A stretch of DNA of 64,000 nt from Flavobacteriia bacterium (GTDB lineage: Bacteria; Bacteroidota; Bacteroidia; Flavobacteriales; Weeksellaceae), in NCBI GenBank assembly GCA_015999765.1, contig JAECQR010000003.1:248001-312000 (forward strand), given 5' to 3'. Below the pieces are notes generated by a model. It was not told the origin of the DNA. It made no database searches and was given only the letters and a program-made list of their open reading frames with translations. The translations under genes were made by a program, and so were the position numbers. Positions 47,380 to 56,193 of the stretch are shown here, piece by piece (the first letter of the stretch is position 1; each line of letters opens with the position of its first letter).

Positions 47380-47778
47380 ATGACAAAAATCGTAATAGTA
47401 GATCAGCATCCCGCTTTTCGGGAAAGTTTAGGGATGATGCTTCATGAATTTCTTGCCGAAATTCAGATTACCGGTGTAGAAACCAGTCACCAGTTTGTTT
47501 CAGACCTCGACCAAATTTCCCCAGACCTCGTCATCATGGATGGCAGACTGCCCGATAGAAGCGGTATAGAGACCGCCACCATCGCATTTGCCAAAAAGCC
47601 TCTGCTGAATATTATTATGCTGATCATGTTTCCGGAGGACCAATATGTTCAGAAGGCCAGAGAGGCAGGAGTAAAAGGTTTTCTACCCAAGCCGCCGGGG
47701 CTCAAAGAACTGACGGATGCCTGTGAAAAAGTAATGAGTGGCGGTTCTTATTTTCCTGCTGAAATGAAAATGCCATAA
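47380..47778 (+). CDS. Stand-alone, degenerate receiver-domain protein
   Basis: 132 residues with only a receiver domain. The phospho-acceptor Asp54 (LVIMDGRLP) and Lys (GFLPKP) are kept, but one of the N-terminal acidic pair is glutamine (VDQH, residues 7-10) and the conserved Thr/Ser is isoleucine (MLIMF). It ends soon after helix 5 and has no output domain. It is similar to the neighbouring LuxR regulator and probably arose from a receiver of that type. It could act as a phosphate sink or a phosphorylation-independent partner. Confidence 0.8.
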   Translation: MTKIVIVDQHPAFRESLGMMLHEFLAEIQITGVETSHQFVSDLDQISPDLVIMDGRLPDRSGIETATIAFAKKPLLNIIMLIMFPEDQYVQKAREAGVKGFLPKPPGLKELTDACEKVMSGGSYFPAEMKMP

Positions 47779-47905
47779 AGAGAGAATCTGAAATCACGTA
47801 AAAATACGCTAACGCAGCGCAGCCAAAAAATTTAACTTCGCCATTATAAATCACCTGAATGCAATCAGTAATCTTTTATTTTTCAATATCTAACTAAAAA
47901 TTATT

Positions 47906-49681
47906 ATGAAAAAAAACTCCTTATTTAACAAAAAACGTGGTGCCCTTTTATGTGGGCTCATGCTCAGCTTTGCGGCTGCTTCCCCTCTGTCGGCGCAGTA
48001 CTTTTCTAAAGTGACCACAGGAACAATGGTAAATACACCCATCAAAACCTACAGTGCTTCCTGGGCAGATTATAATAACGATGGGTTCGATGACATGCTT
48101 ATCGTGGGTAATTTAGATTCCCCTTCAACACTGTATAAAAACAATGGTGACGGAACTTTCACCCCAGAGACCGACAATGTGATTTATACAACTACAGGAA
48201 CTTCTATCGCCGCCACGTGGGGCGATTATAATAACGACGGTAATATTGATTTGTACATCTGTAATACATCAAACAGTGGTGCTGCTATGGCAAAAAACTT
48301 TTTGTATCGAAATGATGGAAATGGTGTTTTTACCCGGATTACCGAAGGCGATATCGTGAATGATACAGACTGGTCTCTGGGTGCTGGCTGGGCAGATTAT
48401 GATAAGGATGGTTTCCTGGATTTATACGTGGCAAACTACAAGGGACCCAACAGGCTATACCGCAATAACGGAAACGGCACTTTCACCAAAATCACCAGTG
48501 GCGAGATGGTTAACGATGTGAACGATTCCTATGCTATGTCCTGGGTAGATTATGATAACGACGGCTATCAGGATTTGTACGTGGTAAATTATTTCAGTGA
48601 GACTTTGCCGGGACAGAATAACTGTCTCTACCGCAATAATGGAGACGGAACTTTTACCAAGAACACCACTTCTGTTATTGCCAACGATTCGGCACTGACC
48701 CAGGGCGCATCGTGGGGAGATTTTAATAACGACGGATTAATGGATCTTTATATGACCATTAATAATTTTGCAGATGTGAAGCACAATTTTCTTTACAAAA
48801 ACACAGGGAACGGTAATTTTGAATTGGTAAACTCCGCGCCTTCTATTGACGGAGGAGTCGCATTCGGCTCTGCATGGCTTGATATGGATAATGATGGATA
48901 CCTCGATCTCAGTGTTTCCAATAACGGGGGAACCGCATTGCGCCTGAATTATCTTTACAAAAATAATGGTGACGAAACTTTCACCAATCAGACTTCAGAC
49001 GTTACGACGCTTACGCCCATCCGTGATTATGCCACTACAATTTCAGATTATAATAATGATGGCTATCCGGATATTTTTACTCCATCGTACTCCCCTGCAC
49101 TACAGCATGGACTTTACAAAAATAACGGAGGCACCAATAACTGGATCAGTTTACGCTTGCAGGGAGTTGAATCTAATCGTTCAGGGATTGGAGCCCGGGT
49201 TTATTGCTATGCCAACGGAATGATGCAAACCCGTGAGGTTTCTTCCACTTCCGGACAATATACCGGCAGCAGTTTGGTGCAAACCTTCGGAATTGGGGCA
49301 GCCACCACAATTGATACCATTCACATCGAATGGCCTTCAGGAATCCGCCAGATTATTACTAATCCGCAACCTAATCAGATCTATAATATTGTGGAAACCG
49401 CTGCTCTCGCAACACAGGAAAACTTCAAAAGCAAATCGCTTACAATATTCCCGAATCCGGCAAAAGCTGATGGAAATATCTATGTAAAATCCATGAAAAC
49501 AGGTGCCTATGATTTAACTGTTACTAATTATGCAGGTCAGCGCCTGAAAACCCTCAAGGTTAAACTGGAGAGCGGAAAAAGCAAAGAAGTAAACCTGGGA
49601 TTATTACAGCCGGGAGTATATATCGTCACCACTTTCAATCATGAAGAAAGTGTTTCACAGAAGCTGATTATTGCCAAATAA
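47906..49681 (+). CDS. Secreted FG-GAP/VCBS repeat protein with ASPIC/UnbV and type IX sorting domain
   Basis: 591 residues with a signal peptide (AAASPLSAQ). About seven repeats of the pattern W-D-Y-NNDG-x-D-L-Y form an integrin-like propeller with calcium-binding NDG loops (residues 30-400). The ASPIC/UnbV domain follows (SNRSGIGARV, QTFGIG, IHIEWPSG; about 415-490). The last 75 residues are a type IX sorting domain (TIFPNPAKADGNIYVKS, QPGVYIVTT, KLIIAK). It is exported across the outer membrane by the system to which PorQ belongs. Ligand unknown. Confidence 0.9.
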   Translation: MKKNSLFNKKRGALLCGLMLSFAAASPLSAQYFSKVTTGTMVNTPIKTYSASWADYNNDGFDDMLIVGNLDSPSTLYKNNGDGTFTPETDNVIYTTTGTSIAATWGDYNNDGNIDLYICNTSNSGAAMAKNFLYRNDGNGVFTRITEGDIVNDTDWSLGAGWADYDKDGFLDLYVANYKGPNRLYRNNGNGTFTKITSGEMVNDVNDSYAMSWVDYDNDGYQDLYVVNYFSETLPGQNNCLYRNNGDGTFTKNTTSVIANDSALTQGASWGDFNNDGLMDLYMTINNFADVKHNFLYKNTGNGNFELVNSAPSIDGGVAFGSAWLDMDNDGYLDLSVSNNGGTALRLNYLYKNNGDETFTNQTSDVTTLTPIRDYATTISDYNNDGYPDIFTPSYSPALQHGLYKNNGGTNNWISLRLQGVESNRSGIGARVYCYANGMMQTREVSSTSGQYTGSSLVQTFGIGAATTIDTIHIEWPSGIRQIITNPQPNQIYNIVETAALATQENFKSKSLTIFPNPAKADGNIYVKSMKTGAYDLTVTNYAGQRLKTLKVKLESGKSKEVNLGLLQPGVYIVTTFNHEESVSQKLIIAK

Positions 49682-49730
49682 TATTTCAAGGATTTCGGCT
49701 CAGATGAGCTTGAACGTTACTACAGTTTTA

Positions 49731-49764
49731 GCCTCTCAGTCCTTTTGGAATTGAGAGGTTTTTT
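49731..49764 (+). terminator. Intrinsic terminator after the FG-GAP gene
   Basis: CCTCTCA (49732-49738) pairs with TGAGAGG (49752-49758), followed by six T. Confidence 0.75.
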
Positions 49765-49841
49765 AATTTTAATCAGATTATTAAAGATATTCCGACAGAC
49801 CTGGAGCTTTTACAACTTCAAAATAAATTTGCGCCTTTTGT

Positions 49842-50642
49842 TCAAGAATCCGGCTTGGGACTTTTAGATATAATGGTTCTCATTACACCCGGCAGCCACC
49901 GCTGCAGACCTACGAAAAGTCTGCCGTGTGCCGTGAACACGTAATTTCTTTTTCGTCTGATCACCGCCCTTACCATTACTTTTGCGGCTTTCTCAGCGGG
50001 CCATATTAAATGGGCCGGACGCGTATCTGTCCTCTCGGGATGCCATACGCCGTCATTATCCATCCTTGCAATTTCAGAAGCCACGAATCCAGGATGCAGC
50101 GTCGTGCAGCTCACTCCTGTACCCATCAGCTCCACCTGAAGACTGAGTCCGATGGAATGTACTGCCGCTTTTGAGGCTCCGTACGCACTCAGATTGGGAT
50201 TGGGAAGAAAAGCACCCACGCTCCCTACAAGACCGATTCTTCCTCCTGTCTTCTTTAAATGCGGCAGTGCGTATTTCACGGTTAGCGCTAAACCGGTTAC
50301 ATTCCCCTGTAACTGCCTGCTCCAGTCTTTAGCGGTCAGATTTTCTATGCTTCCGAAAACGCCGAAGCCCGCATTCGCCATCACCACATCCATCCTTCCC
50401 CAAGCCAGAATCAGCTGCTCCACCGCCATCTCAATGCCAGATTCATCCAGAATGTCGCACGGTATTACGAGGGCCTCACCGCCGGATGCTGCAATTTCTG
50501 CTGCCAATTCTTCCAGGAGGTCCCTGCGCCTGGCGGAGAGCACCACTTTGTAGCCCAGTCCCGCCCATTCCCGCGCCAGTGCTTTGCCGATGCCCGATGA
50601 GGCACCGGTAATCCATACGACGTTTTCTTTTGAATTTTTCAT
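49842..50642 (-). CDS. Short-chain dehydrogenase/reductase (DltE/YqjQ-like)
   Basis: 266 residues. TGASSGIGKALA (residues 13-24), ARR after strand 2 (NADPH preference), NAGFG, the catalytic Ser in GSVGAF, YGASK, and a C-terminal hydrophobic/basic stretch (VFTAHGRLFVGLQRWLPG) that may touch the membrane. The ARRRD loop and tail resemble SDRs acting on lipids such as 3-ketosphinganine reductases, but the substrate is not determined. It is a single gene, convergent with the FG-GAP gene. Confidence 0.85.
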   Translation of the reverse strand: MKNSKENVVWITGASSGIGKALAREWAGLGYKVVLSARRRDLLEELAAEIAASGGEALVIPCDILDESGIEMAVEQLILAWGRMDVVMANAGFGVFGSIENLTAKDWSRQLQGNVTGLALTVKYALPHLKKTGGRIGLVGSVGAFLPNPNLSAYGASKAAVHSIGLSLQVELMGTGVSCTTLHPGFVASEIARMDNDGVWHPERTDTRPAHLIWPAEKAAKVMVRAVIRRKRNYVFTAHGRLFVGLQRWLPGVMRTIISKSPKPDS

Positions 50643-50765
50643 GATCTGTATTTTGGTATGCGTAAATGATCAAGTGGCAGCAAATATAATAAAGGCTGCT
50701 CAGTCTAAACCAAACGCAGCGGTACAGGCGATTCATTCACAGAATTATAGGAGTGCCCGCCTTTG

Positions 50766-51302
50766 TCATTGGAGTGCATTCAGTTCACAGGTCAGAAGTT
50801 CGTAGTTCTCTTCATCAAAACTTACCAGCATTACTTTTTCAACCGCAGTTTGCCCTTCCAGGAAGCGTGCTACGGTCGCTACTGCAATTTTTGCGGCTTT
50901 GTCTTTCGGAAACCGGTAAACTCCTGTACTGATCGCCGGAAAAGCCACCGTGCGGCATCCGTATTCCACCGCGAGTTCCAGTGAGCGCGTATAACACTGC
51001 GCCAGTTTTTCTTCTTCGTTGCGATTTCCATTATTCCAGACCGGGCCCACCGTATGAATGACATATTTCGCGGGCAGCTTTCCCGCAGTGGTAATCACCG
51101 CTTCGCCAGTTTTACACCCACCCTGTTTTGCTACAATCTTCCTGCATTCCTCCAGGATTTCTTTTCCGCCGGCACGGTGAATAGCTCCGTCTACCCCGCC
51201 GCCGCCCAACAGCGAAGTATTGGCGGCATTTACCACCGCATCCGCAGGAATTTGGGTGAGGTCTCCTTTGATAATTCCTATTTTGGAAGTTGACTGAATC
51301 AT
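50766..51302 (-). CDS. Macro-domain ADP-ribose hydrolase (O-acetyl-ADP-ribose deacetylase type)
   Basis: 178 residues, a complete macro domain: [34 protein letters not shown], then [24 protein letters not shown] and [16 protein letters not shown]. The Asn, Asp and Gly-rich residues used by the MacroD/YmdB group are present. It removes acetyl or ADP-ribosyl groups from ADP-ribose derivatives. It is a single gene, with no toxin or sirtuin visible next to it. Confidence 0.93.
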   Translation of the reverse strand: MIQSTSKIGIIKGDLTQIPADAVVNAANTSLLGGGGVDGAIHRAGGKEILEECRKIVAKQGGCKTGEAVITTAGKLPAKYVIHTVGPVWNNGNRNEEEKLAQCYTRSLELAVEYGCRTVAFPAISTGVYRFPKDKAAKIAVATVARFLEGQTAVEKVMLVSFDEENYELLTCELNALQ

Positions 51303-51423
51303 GTGATTATTGAAGATCTTAAGGTTTTTTTACAGATCAAATATAAAAAATTACCACCAACCGGTTTCGGGTGAAAACACGGCCCATACAGAACAGCTAT
51401 GGTAAATGCGGTTTTAGCAGCTG

Positions 51424-51825
51424 TTAAGACAGCAGTTTTACCTCAATACCTTTTCGCAGAGTATGGTGTATTTCAGCAATCTGATCAACCTTTTTGATGA
51501 GAGCGGAGATCTCTTCGGGAGTCATTGCAGGCGCCTCGACGGAGACTTCGTAAAAAATATTCCTGGCAGATTCGCCTTCGCCCCCGAATTCTCCGGAAAC
51601 TGATATTTTTACTGCCGAGATTTCTACATTTTCCTTTTTAGCTTCGCGATACAAATCATTACAAAAACAGGTGGCCAGAGAAAGGAATAAAAGTTCGCCG
51701 CCATTAACCGAAAGACCATAGCCGTCCGCCTTTGTATCGATGGTCATATCTTTCAGATTAGCTTCAGTGCTGACGGTAATTTCGTTACTCCGAAAGGAAT
51801 TGGTTATGCATGCTGAAATTTTCAT
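51424..51825 (-). CDS. OsmC/Ohr family protein
   Basis: 133 residues. The OsmC core is visible: GGELLFLSLATCFCNDLYREA, with a Cys-x-Cys in the second helix, and the C-terminal VDQIAEIHHTLRKGIEV. In OsmC/Ohr one Cys reacts with organic peroxide and a second resolves it; the two here are only two residues apart instead of about 60, so this belongs to the YhfA-like branch, whose peroxidase activity is uncertain. Confidence 0.85.
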   Translation of the reverse strand: MKISACITNSFRSNEITVSTEANLKDMTIDTKADGYGLSVNGGELLFLSLATCFCNDLYREAKKENVEISAVKISVSGEFGGEGESARNIFYEVSVEAPAMTPEEISALIKKVDQIAEIHHTLRKGIEVKLLS

Positions 51826-51907
51826 TGTTCTTCACCGTTAAGCGGTCCCCCGCGAATATTATCTATTATAACAATCGTCTGATCTGTAAGTTGGCTTAAT
51901 TCTACCT

Positions 51908-52006
51908 CTAAAGTCGCTCAACTTTATAATCGTCCAGCATTACCGTAGCGTACGCTTTTTCCCCGGATTTTATCATCACTTCAGGATTGAGCAAAAAGAT
52001 TGATTT
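51908..52006 (-). pseudogene. Possible 3' coding remnant
   Basis: A 32-codon open stretch ending in TAG translates to a protein-like end (SIFLLNPEVMIKSGEK, then AYATVMLDDYKVERL) but is preceded in frame by a stop with no plausible start. It resembles the tail of a lost gene whose family I do not recognise. Weak evidence. Confidence 0.25.
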
Positions 52007-52045
52007 TTACAAACCTGTCAGCGCTCCGTTTTCTCTGTTTGGTCT

Positions 52046-52831
52046 TTAATTTCCCTGTTCGGTTTTCCTGTCAAGGAAAGTCTCTATCATCGGAACAACA
52101 AGATTACTTTCTTTAAAGTCCGGTGTCAGTGTAGTAATTTCTCCGATATACTGTCCATGTCCGCCTGGAATTATAGCTAATTCTGAATGGGCAATCTTTC
52201 TGTGAAGTTCCAGAGCATGTTCTGGAGTAATGACGTCCCTGTCTCCAATTATAATAAGGGTTGGTGCCTGTATGGACTTAATGGGCGCGTCGGGAATGTC
52301 TTTAAAGTTCAGCATTCTCTTTACATCCCGGTCGTGCATTATCGGTAAGCCATTAGGGTCAGCTGCCACTTTTTTATAACCGGCTTTCAGTGGTGCAGGC
52401 ATATTATCGAGCGTAGCCTGCTTCATAAAATCCCAAAACCACTCTGGAACGCCGTTGCGTTTGGCAAGTGGCGAACCTAAAATAATCTTGCCCACAATTT
52501 CAGGATGTCTTATGGCAATCTGCATAGTCGTTGTTCCACCGTTGCTGAATCCAAGAAAGTCAGCTCTGTTGATGTTTAAGTTTTTTAGAAGGGTGGCAAC
52601 ATCGTCTGCATCCTGTTCAAAGGTCAGGTCTGCATGTCGGTCGCCTGTTCTGCCATGGGCTTGCAATTCGACTGCGATCACTTTTCTTTTCCTGGAGAGC
52701 ATGGGAATGAGTTTCTCAAAATTAGTCTGAATCGTGGAGCCGCCACCGTGAATTAAAACGATAGGTTTTCCCTCGCCATAAATCTCGTAATACATTTGAA
52801 GTCCGTTCACCACGGAATATCCACTTGTCAT
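52046..52831 (-). CDS. Alpha/beta-hydrolase
   Basis: 261 residues from Met at 52831 (MTSGYSVVNG); the frame is open to 52885, but the extra residues lack family similarity. The oxyanion loop is HGGGS, the nucleophile elbow GFSNGG, the acid IIGDRDVITP and the His GGHGQYIG: a complete catalytic triad. It resembles esterase/peroxidase-type hydrolases of varied substrates. It is 102 bases downstream of another alpha/beta-hydrolase gene on the same strand, and the two are not close paralogues. Confidence 0.85.
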   Translation of the reverse strand: MTSGYSVVNGLQMYYEIYGEGKPIVLIHGGGSTIQTNFEKLIPMLSRKRKVIAVELQAHGRTGDRHADLTFEQDADDVATLLKNLNINRADFLGFSNGGTTTMQIAIRHPEIVGKIILGSPLAKRNGVPEWFWDFMKQATLDNMPAPLKAGYKKVAADPNGLPIMHDRDVKRMLNFKDIPDAPIKSIQAPTLIIIGDRDVITPEHALELHRKIAHSELAIIPGGHGQYIGEITTLTPDFKESNLVVPMIETFLDRKTEQGN

Positions 52832-52933
52832 TTCAATATTTTTTATGTGCTGAAGCCTCAAAAACGGTCTGATTTTGCTCCGCACTTTTACAGCAGCATA
52901 AATCCTGCCTTTTTATACACGGTCTGTTTTTTT

Positions 52934-53698
52934 TTACTCACTTAAGAACTTTAGTATACAATTTTGAATTTCTATTCTCTGCCTGTCATTAGCCTTGTCG
53001 TCCATTTCATTATGGATGGTATTGGCCAATTTTACTGTTTTCATTTTATACTTTTCAGTTTCCTTCCCGGTCGGTAACACCCCTTCATCTGCCGGTTGAT
53101 CGCTTGACCGCAATGAATAAACCCTGACCTTTTCTGATTTTGGCAAAGGCATTCTCCGGTTGTCTAATGTTATTATTTTCTTAACTGTTCCCGGATATTT
53201 CTGCGGGAAAAGCGCGGTCATATCCCCGCCGTTTGAATGTCCGATAAGTGTTATGTTTTTGAAATCTAATTCCGGATTTGTGGTTTTAAGTCTGTTGATA
53301 ACGAATAAAATATTATCTGCACCACGATCCCAGAACGGCCTTCTTACAGTTTGCGGAATTCCTGTTAAAGGGATTAAACTGTCAGTTTTAAGTTCGTGCT
53401 GGATGCTTACCACGAAAAATCCTTCTCTTGCTAAAAATTCCGTCAGATAGGTGTACGCCAAATAATCGCCGCCTTTATTCTGTCCATAACCATGACTGAA
53501 AATGACAGGTTTCTGTTTTCCGGATACTTTGGAAGCCGGTTTATACACAGCAACAGGAACGGCTCTCTGTCTGCTTTGGTCGTATAAGGTCAAAGTATCC
53601 AGACGGTACTTAAATTGGGGTTGGTCTGCAACAGAGTTCCCGGACGTTGAACACCCTGCAAAAAGCGTGATGATGAGAAAATAAAGTAATTTATTCAT
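52934..53698 (-). CDS. Alpha/beta-hydrolase lipoprotein
   Basis: 254 residues with a lipoprotein signal (LIITLFAGCSTS, Cys16). The mature part has the oxyanion strand VIFSHGYGQNKGG, the nucleophile elbow GHSNGG near residue 153, a likely acid at ITLDNRR, and a C-terminal His in NTIHNEMDD. It resembles the PET-hydrolase/platelet-activating-factor acetylhydrolase group of periplasmic esterases. Substrate unknown. Confidence 0.8.
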   Translation of the reverse strand: MNKLLYFLIITLFAGCSTSGNSVADQPQFKYRLDTLTLYDQSRQRAVPVAVYKPASKVSGKQKPVIFSHGYGQNKGGDYLAYTYLTEFLAREGFFVVSIQHELKTDSLIPLTGIPQTVRRPFWDRGADNILFVINRLKTTNPELDFKNITLIGHSNGGDMTALFPQKYPGTVKKIITLDNRRMPLPKSEKVRVYSLRSSDQPADEGVLPTGKETEKYKMKTVKLANTIHNEMDDKANDRQRIEIQNCILKFLSE

Positions 53699-53853
53699 CT
53701 GCTGAAAGTGTTTTTATAGTTATTATTTTGAAATGCACCCCACATGGTGTCTTGAATCCATCATTTCGCAGGAATGAAGATGCTGAGTGCCGTTGAGTCT
53801 TTCGTTTTTATTAAATCTTTCATTTAGCTTCCGCATTTCTTATTTCCTTGCAG

Positions 53854-54372
53854 TTAAAGCTTCCAGTAAATAAAATTTGCATCACGTTTGGTTTCAATGA
53901 AGTTTAATTTTTGCAGCAATTTTATTGAAGAACTGTTCTCTTTGAGCGTAGCTGCTGTAATATTGACGGACGGATCAACAGTTAAAACCCAATTAATCAA
54001 ACATTTTGTTGCTTCCTCTGCATATCCCCTTCCTCTTTCGGCTTCTATAATTCCATAGCCAATATCACAACTGTTATTTAAATGATCAAAGCCTTTAAAC
54101 CCGATATCGCCAATAATTTCATCAGTTTCTTTTTTGATGACCATCCAGGATTCGAAGCCTGTTGGAGAATTTACTTTTGATAAATTTGCTATTATTCTTG
54201 GTAACGTGTCTAAAGTTTCTGAATCCGGCCAGTTTCTGCCTTTTTGTAATCCCATTTTTTCAATGGGATCGTAGTTTTCATTCAGAATTTCTTCGCAGAT
54301 TTCCATTGTAAACGGAATTAATAACAGCCGGTCGCTGAAAATTGTTTTCGGTAATGGTGCTGTATTTTTCAA
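53854..54372 (-). CDS. GNAT family N-acetyltransferase (RimJ/RimL type)
   Basis: 172 residues. The acetyl-CoA binding motif A is degenerate but visible (DIGYGIIEAERGRGYAEEATKCLINWVL), with the preceding beta strand WMVIKKETDEIIGDIGFKG and the C-terminal NSSSIKLLQKLNFIETKRD. Such enzymes acetylate protein N-termini or small molecules; the target is not predictable. It is a single gene. Confidence 0.88.
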   Translation of the reverse strand: MKNTAPLPKTIFSDRLLLIPFTMEICEEILNENYDPIEKMGLQKGRNWPDSETLDTLPRIIANLSKVNSPTGFESWMVIKKETDEIIGDIGFKGFDHLNNSCDIGYGIIEAERGRGYAEEATKCLINWVLTVDPSVNITAATLKENSSSIKLLQKLNFIETKRDANFIYWKL

Positions 54373-54422
54373 ATAATAAAATTTATAATCTGCGAAGGTA
54401 AAAAGGTAGTTAGGTATTGCTT

Positions 54423-54503
54423 TTATTTGTATCCATATATAGTAATTGTCCCGTTATCTTCTTCATACGGGATGTTCAGTTCATTTCCATCCCAAATATA
54501 CAT
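54423..54503 (-). pseudogene. Very short ORF, possible gene remnant
   Basis: 26 codons (MYIWDGNELNIPYEEDNG, then TITIYGYK) with protein-like composition and an in-frame stop shortly before the ATG. It may be a remnant or a real microprotein. There is no further support. Confidence 0.2.
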
Positions 54504-54589
54504 AAATAACTAACCCGTCTACACGCTCGTACGGATATGCACATAATGTTTATTGTAACGGAATATTCGTAGGGTATTTATCTAATCGC

Positions 54590-56152
54590 TTATCCTGCGG
54601 TCACCTTTCTGAGATATCTTTTAATGGTTTTAAGCTTCGGATATTTTACATTTTGAGGATAATAGGGATATTTATAAAACACAGATAGTATATAGAAAAT
54701 CACCGCGGCGATGATCAGCCAGCCGTACAGTTCCTTAAACGAAACCATCATGGCCTGTTGCTCTACCATTCCCATGATCTGCCCGAGTTCCATTGGTCCG
54801 GTTTTATGGTTGACCGCATCAAAAGAGGCACTGATCTGGGAATAATTTTTCTGAAAAATATGCTTAAAAAGGTGTTCCACAAAAGCACTGCCGATAATAC
54901 TTCCGGTTGCGACCCCGATAAATGACTGTACCGAAAGCGCCTGAAAGAAATGATGAAACGGAATTCTGGTCAGCCCTGTCAGTAAAACAATAGCCACCAC
55001 AACATAACCGAAATTTCTTACCAGTATCGGAAGGTAAAGGCTTTCGATTGCCGTACCGTAACCGATCGAAAAATACATGAGCACTAAATAACCCAGAATC
55101 GCTGTAAATCCAATATAAAATGTGCTTTTATAAGAGCGTTTCGCTTTCGCAAAATAGTAGTAAGTGAAAACTGCTGCGATCACCACCCCGACAAAACCGG
55201 CGAGGTTCAGGCTGACCAAATGCTTCATATCATAATTGAGCATTCCGAAATAAATGCTTTCAATAAGATGCGAAGGGGCGAGAAAAACATCGATAATCAA
55301 ATAGAGAAAAATGCTCAAAGAAATATACCGGTATTTGAAAACCCCCAGCGGAATAAAAGGATGACGGATAAAGGACGCCCGGTAGAGATTTAATCCCAGA
55401 ATAATAAAGAAGAATACCATCATATCAATAATTTCTTCGCCATACCACCAGTCATAATGGCTGCCGTAAACGGCAATGTAAATGATAGCTAAAAGCGAAA
55501 GACCCCACAAAAATCCGCCAAGCCAGTCGATACCGAATAAAGGAAACGGCCGCTGCTGCCGGTTTGAATTAAAAAATACCATGGCAAATAAAATCACAAA
55601 CAGCAGCGAACCGATGATCAACCAGTGCATATATTCATAGGTGGAATAAAAAGCAATCCACAGGTTACCTGCCCCGGAAAGTAAAATAGATCCCTGAACC
55701 AGAATATAAATATAGCAGAAGAAAACCGACAGGTCTCTTTTCGGCGTTAACCAAAGCTGGATGGAGGAATTACACTCAAAGGTGGCCCACATCCTCAGCA
55801 TTCCTGCGGTAAAACAGGTGAAAACCAGGACAGGCATACTCGTGGTGTTCAGCGTGATGATGTTGGCAAGGATTAAACCGATACTGGTTACAATAAGCGA
55901 GAACCTCGAAGTGAACCGCATTTTCAGCCTGAGCATAATGGTGTAAACCAAGGTCATTCCTGCCAGAGAAGCATATCCTGCCATCATGAGATCTTCGGCT
56001 CCGGCCATTTCATTGATGATGGCAAGATAAATTCCCCCCGAAAACTGGAAGATAATGACGAAAAGAATATAGATCCAGGGTTTTGCCTTTTCCGGAATTA
56101 CATTATTGATTGCAGGAAGCGTAAACGGACCTGTCGGAGCGTGATGTGCCAT
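54590..56152 (-). CDS. MFS efflux transporter, EmrB/QacA (14-helix) type
   Basis: 520 residues with about 14 hydrophobic segments. The sequence is well diverged from model EmrB proteins, but its length, helix count and position after an EmrA-like gene fit the DHA2 family of proton-driven drug exporters. It is the last gene of a tolC-emrA-emrB-like unit and would form the inner-membrane pump of a tripartite system. Confidence 0.85.
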   Translation of the reverse strand: MAHHAPTGPFTLPAINNVIPEKAKPWIYILFVIIFQFSGGIYLAIINEMAGAEDLMMAGYASLAGMTLVYTIMLRLKMRFTSRFSLIVTSIGLILANIITLNTTSMPVLVFTCFTAGMLRMWATFECNSSIQLWLTPKRDLSVFFCYIYILVQGSILLSGAGNLWIAFYSTYEYMHWLIIGSLLFVILFAMVFFNSNRQQRPFPLFGIDWLGGFLWGLSLLAIIYIAVYGSHYDWWYGEEIIDMMVFFFIILGLNLYRASFIRHPFIPLGVFKYRYISLSIFLYLIIDVFLAPSHLIESIYFGMLNYDMKHLVSLNLAGFVGVVIAAVFTYYYFAKAKRSYKSTFYIGFTAILGYLVLMYFSIGYGTAIESLYLPILVRNFGYVVVAIVLLTGLTRIPFHHFFQALSVQSFIGVATGSIIGSAFVEHLFKHIFQKNYSQISASFDAVNHKTGPMELGQIMGMVEQQAMMVSFKELYGWLIIAAVIFYILSVFYKYPYYPQNVKYPKLKTIKRYLRKVTAG

Positions 56153-56193
56153 ATATTTTAGGGGGTTACATTTTAAAACCTTCTCATTAATAT

